Positions 4,229 through 6,369 of a stretch of DNA of 6,369 nt are shown in pieces; positions within the stretch are counted from its first letter, which is position 1; each line of letters begins with the position of its first letter. The notes beneath the pieces are model-generated. The model was not told the DNA's origin. It did no database searches and saw only the letters and a program-made list of their open reading frames with translations. The stretch lies in contig URAI01000120.1 in the NCBI GenBank assembly GCA_900545725.1, positions 1 through 6,369 of the forward strand. Reading direction: 5' to 3'. The position numbers and the translations under genes are program-made. This stretch comes from an uncultured Eubacterium sp. (lineage in GTDB: Bacteria > Bacillota > Clostridia > Lachnospirales > Lachnospiraceae).

Positions 4229-5731
4229 ATGAATTCACCTAAGAAGGACACTGTAAAAGATGGCGGAATTAAAACTTTAACCAGCCTGCCACATATCTAT
4301 GCTATTGTTTTAATGGGATTATTTACATTTATTTTTTTAAGTGTTGAATATATGTTTGTAAATGAGCTTTCTCTTCTTGTATCAGAACAAAAAGCCACTC
4401 TTTCACAGAACTATGTGCTTGGTGTCAGTACAGCAGGTTTTTTATTATATCCTCTGCTTAAACATTTCTTAAACAGGAGACTTCCACACATTCTGATAAT
4501 TTTAGCAGGCTTGCTCTCTGTTTTTTTAACAATATTCATTACATGCAGTAAGTCATTTGAATATATATTTCACGGAGGGATCATTCTTTTTATACTTCTT
4601 GGTCTTGTTGGAAGTAATGTATACTATGTATCTGCATGTATGATTAAAAACCGTCATTTGGCAAAAACCGTCGGAATCTCATATTTTTTTGGCATCCTGC
4701 TTCAGTTTATAAACCATAATGCTATTCATATAAAGATCATACAGCTTGTTATATTGTCAGCATCTATGGTGATGCTTTTTATCTTGTTAATATGGAATGA
4801 ACATATTTTTAACCGGTATAGCTGGTATAACACCAGCAAAGATACTACTGACAATATAATCGAAAAAAATACAGACAATAATGTAGATAAAAATATAGGT
4901 AAAAAAACAGATAAAAATATAATAAAGGGAAATAAACATTACATTCCTTTATTTATTAGTATTGTAGCCCTTGTAATGCTGATGGCATGCTTATTCAGCA
5001 CTCTTGATAGTGCAGTAACGCTTATCCATTCTGATGGAAGCATCGATATTGGGCAGGGTGCCAGAATTCTGCTGCCTCTCAGCGGCCTTGCTGCCGGCTT
5101 TATATTCGACATTAACAATAGAAAATATACCGGAATCATAATGTACTGCATAATGATTCTTTCAACCATGTGTATTGTGCTGCTTGAATTTTCCAAGCCT
5201 TTTACAGTTGTACTTATCGTTTTCTATCTGTCCGCTGGATTCTTTGCTGTTTTCTTTACATCAGAATTCATGGAGCTTTCCTGCTATGTCCGAATTCCTG
5301 AGCTTTGGGCAGGAATGGGACGTGCTGTTAACAACATTGCAGCTGCAGTTATTACCGGCTTTGTTTTACAGCTGCTTTCATCTGATAATAATCTTTTAAA
5401 GATTATTCTTATCCTTGTTTTATTTGTTCTTGTAAGTATTATTTCAGTTGTATATACATTTGAAAAATATTATTTTATACAACAGTTTACAATGCATACA
5501 GATGAAGCCGCAAATGAACATGACAAGCTGCAAATATTAGCAGAAAAATACTCTTTTACTGAAAGAGAAAATGAAGTATTTAACTACCTGGTTACTACTG
5601 AAGATAATATCCAGACTATTTCAGAACATATGCACGTATCAAGGCGTACCCTTGAACGATATATTTCAGCTATTTATGAAAAAACCGGTATTAAATCACG
5701 AGTTGGACTTGTTAATCTTTATAACAAATAA
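4229..5731 (+). CDS. Twelve-TM (MFS-like) membrane protein with C-terminal LuxR/GerE-type helix-turn-helix
   Basis: A 500-aa protein that appears to be a membrane-embedded transcription factor. About twelve hydrophobic segments are visible, near residues 24-44, 62-80, 86-106, 113-135, 146-162, 168-189, 238-259, 277-294, 301-319, 324-345, 365-383 and 388-410: two sets of six around a hydrophilic loop (190-237), as in major-facilitator proteins. Residues 441-499 form a LuxR-type DNA-binding domain: FTERENEVFNYL, then ISEHMHVSRRTLERYISAIYEKTGIKSRVGLV, close to the TxRExEVL...IAxxLxIS..T...H...I..K.G..sR pattern. There is no receiver or PAS domain. The membrane part probably senses or binds a small molecule and passes the signal to the cytoplasmic helix-turn-helix; this is known only by analogy. 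The ATG at 4229 is chosen because AAGGAGG (4213-4219) precedes it by 9 nt. An in-frame ATG at 4166 would add 21 residues but lies within a few bases of the predicted transcript start and lacks a ribosome site. A terminator follows, so it is monocistronic. Confidence 0.88.
   Translation: MNSPKKDTVKDGGIKTLTSLPHIYAIVLMGLFTFIFLSVEYMFVNELSLLVSEQKATLSQNYVLGVSTAGFLLYPLLKHFLNRRLPHILIILAGLLSVFLTIFITCSKSFEYIFHGGIILFILLGLVGSNVYYVSACMIKNRHLAKTVGISYFFGILLQFINHNAIHIKIIQLVILSASMVMLFILLIWNEHIFNRYSWYNTSKDTTDNIIEKNTDNNVDKNIGKKTDKNIIKGNKHYIPLFISIVALVMLMACLFSTLDSAVTLIHSDGSIDIGQGARILLPLSGLAAGFIFDINNRKYTGIIMYCIMILSTMCIVLLEFSKPFTVVLIVFYLSAGFFAVFFTSEFMELSCYVRIPELWAGMGRAVNNIAAAVITGFVLQLLSSDNNLLKIILILVLFVLVSIISVVYTFEKYYFIQQFTMHTDEAANEHDKLQILAEKYSFTERENEVFNYLVTTEDNIQTISEHMHVSRRTLERYISAIYEKTGIKSRVGLVNLYNK
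4886..4921 (+). repeat. AT-rich repeat in the central loop of the membrane regulator gene
   Basis: GATAAAAATATA occurs at 4886-4897 and 4910-4921, 24 nt (8 codons) apart and in frame. It falls in a low-complexity stretch encoding an Asn/Asp/Lys/Ile-rich loop (residues about 203-235, with repeated TDN/VDKNI/TDKNI strings) between membrane segments 6 and 7. It looks like an expansion of the hydrophilic linker. Confidence 0.6.
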
Positions 5732-5779
5732 TTCTTTTAAATTTATATGTCTTTATATCATCTGTTTTTAAGTTTTAGG

Positions 5780-5809
5780 CAGCGTGGCGGAACTCCGCCA
5801 CGCTGTTTT
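5780..5809 (+). terminator. Rho-independent terminator after the membrane regulator gene
   Basis: CAGCGTGGCGGA and TCCGCCACGCTG are perfectly complementary 12-base arms around AC, so the realistic hairpin has at least a 10-bp GC-rich stem and a 4-nt AACT loop. TTTT follows at 5806-5809. It lies 48 nt after the stop codon of the regulator gene. The reverse strand lacks a U-tract directly after the stem, so it probably works only for the plus strand. Confidence 0.92.
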
Positions 5810-5860
5810 AGCATATTGGCGGACTTCCCTTATATACTTTTTTAATAATGTTATATATAG

Positions 5861-5895
5861 TATTAACAACATATACAGCTGATATGTACGTAATA
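5861..5895. repeat. Imperfect dyad-symmetric element
   Basis: The centre is CAGCTG. ACATAT-A-CAG pairs with CTGATATGT with one bulged A, and beyond a 3x3-nt internal mismatch TATTA (5861-5865) pairs with TAATA (5891-5895). The symmetry spans about 35 bp. It could be an operator for the downstream gene or a structured RNA leader; AT content makes chance possible for the outer arms. Confidence 0.4.
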
Positions 5896-5939
5896 TTATA
5901 CGCTCTTTTAATTCTGGGAGCTTTGTGTGAAATACAGAT

Positions 5940-5961
5940 TTTTGCACAGATTTTGCACAGA
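5940..5961. repeat. Perfect 11-bp tandem duplication TTTTGCACAGA
   Basis: TTTTGCACAGA is present at 5940-5950 and again at 5951-5961, directly adjacent. It is preceded by a further CAGATT. The period of 11 bp is about one helical turn, so two protein molecules could bind side by side. It abuts the tetranucleotide repeat. Confidence 0.75.
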
Positions 5962-5992
5962 AATAAACAAACAAACAAATAAATAAATAAAT
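5961..5992. repeat. Tetranucleotide microsatellite (AAAT/AAAC, eight units)
   Basis: Eight 4-nt units run as AAAT, AAAC three times, then AAAT four times. The array ends 20 nt before the ribosome site and 34 nt before the start codon of the secreted-protein gene. Such arrays change length by polymerase slippage, and in a promoter or leader region that can switch expression on and off. Confidence 0.85.
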
Positions 5993-6026
5993 GAGAATTA
6001 TTATCAAGAAACAGGAGGATTGATTT

Positions 6027-6369
6027 ATGGTGAAAAACAAAAAATGTCATATCAAAAAAATCGCCGCATTAGCTGGAGCAGTCGTACTCGCAGTATCATC
6101 CGCAGTTTTATATGCTGCACCACCGGTAAAAGCTGCTAATGGTCCATGCGATACTGGCGATTGGGCTTATGCTTATATTAATGTGAGAACTGGAGAAGAC
6201 AGTACTACTATATTTTCTTCACAAGAAACTAATTCCATCGATGGAATGTCTTATGACAGAGAAACCAATACACTTACATTAAATAATTATAAAAACAAGA
6301 CTGCAGGAATAGCAACTAATATGATGGGTGATGATTTCAAGATTAACCTTATTGGTGATAATGAAATCG
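6027..6369 (+). CDS. Secreted, probably surface-associated protein of unknown function (5' part only)
   Basis: The first 114 residues of an exported protein whose 3' end lies beyond the window. AGGAGG (6013-6018) precedes the ATG by 8 nt. A basic start (MVKNKKCHIKK) and hydrophobic core (residues 12-30) form a signal peptide, with likely Sec cleavage after VKA at residue 36. The mature part begins acidic and Gly/Asp-rich. The segment GMSYDRETNTLTLNNY (73-88) followed by KINLIGDNEI (105-114) resembles the opening repeat of beta-helix-like clostridial surface or carbohydrate-binding proteins, where LTLNN... and I.L.GDN strings recur. This is pattern likeness only. The adhesive or polysaccharide-binding role is inference. 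No sorting signal can be assessed because the C-terminus is missing. Confidence 0.8.
   Translation, partial: MVKNKKCHIKKIAALAGAVVLAVSSAVLYAAPPVKAANGPCDTGDWAYAYINVRTGEDSTTIFSSQETNSIDGMSYDRETNTLTLNNYKNKTAGIATNMMGDDFKINLIGDNEI

Larger units (their letters stand above)
5810..6026. other. Intergenic leader region of the secreted-protein gene
   Basis: There is no gene in these 217 bp; minus-strand open frames crossing it run into the terminator and lack ribosome sites. It contains an imperfect 35-bp dyad (5861-5895), an 11-bp tandem duplication (5940-5961) and a tetranucleotide microsatellite (5961-5992), then the AGGAGG site at 6013-6018. I could not find a convincing -35/-10 pair; several TATTAT-like -10 strings exist (5894-5899, 5999-6004) without a good -35 at the right distance. 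Confidence 0.6.

Noticed and set aside
5768..6050. Two overlapping minus-strand frames (90 and 80 codons) downstream of the regulator gene
   Set aside because: They run antisense through the terminator and the microsatellite, lack ribosome sites and have no recognisable domain; they arise from AT-rich non-coding DNA.

Overview
The window looks like chromosomal DNA of an anaerobic Firmicute, most likely a Lachnospiraceae-type Clostridia. By eye it is AT-rich, with GC roughly in the mid-30s percent. Strong AGGAGG-type ribosome binding sites precede the genes, sigma-A type promoters are recognisable, Ile-ATA codons are frequent, and the protein families (KDG kinase, BMP lipoprotein, Cache chemoreceptor, 12-TM LuxR-type regulator, secreted surface protein) fit that group. 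The genus assignment is inference; a pectin/uronate-using gut species such as Lachnospira is plausible but not shown.

Layout. (1) 1-604, minus: the N-terminal half of a PfkB-family sugar kinase, best matching 2-keto-3-deoxygluconate kinase, cut by the window edge. (2) 605-953: a 349-bp intergenic stretch with no convincing gene. It holds two unrelated short tandem repeats (10-nt and 12-nt periods) and two small inverted repeats in front of the kinase. (3) 954-3897, minus: a two-gene unit, a BMP-family substrate-binding lipoprotein followed by a methyl-accepting chemotaxis protein with a Cache-type sensor. No ABC transporter ATPase or permease is present. (4) 3898-4228: a divergent regulatory region with a good promoter on each side and, between them, four head-to-tail 23-bp repeats. 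(5) 4229-5731, plus: a 500-aa protein with 12 predicted membrane segments and a C-terminal LuxR/GerE-type helix-turn-helix, closed by a strong terminator at 5780-5809. (6) 5810-6026: intergenic DNA with a dyad element, an 11-bp tandem duplication and a tetranucleotide microsatellite. (7) 6027 to the end, plus: the start of a secreted, probably surface-located protein.

The most interesting part is the middle. A membrane-embedded DNA-binding regulator is divergent from a binding-lipoprotein/chemoreceptor pair and shares with it a 23-bp repeat array that abuts the regulator's -35 box. A simple reading (inference) is a self-contained sense-and-swim module: the lipoprotein captures a small molecule, possibly a nucleoside or nucleobase, the chemoreceptor reports to the flagellar machinery, and the membrane regulator controls the locus through the repeats. 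None of these links is proven by sequence alone.
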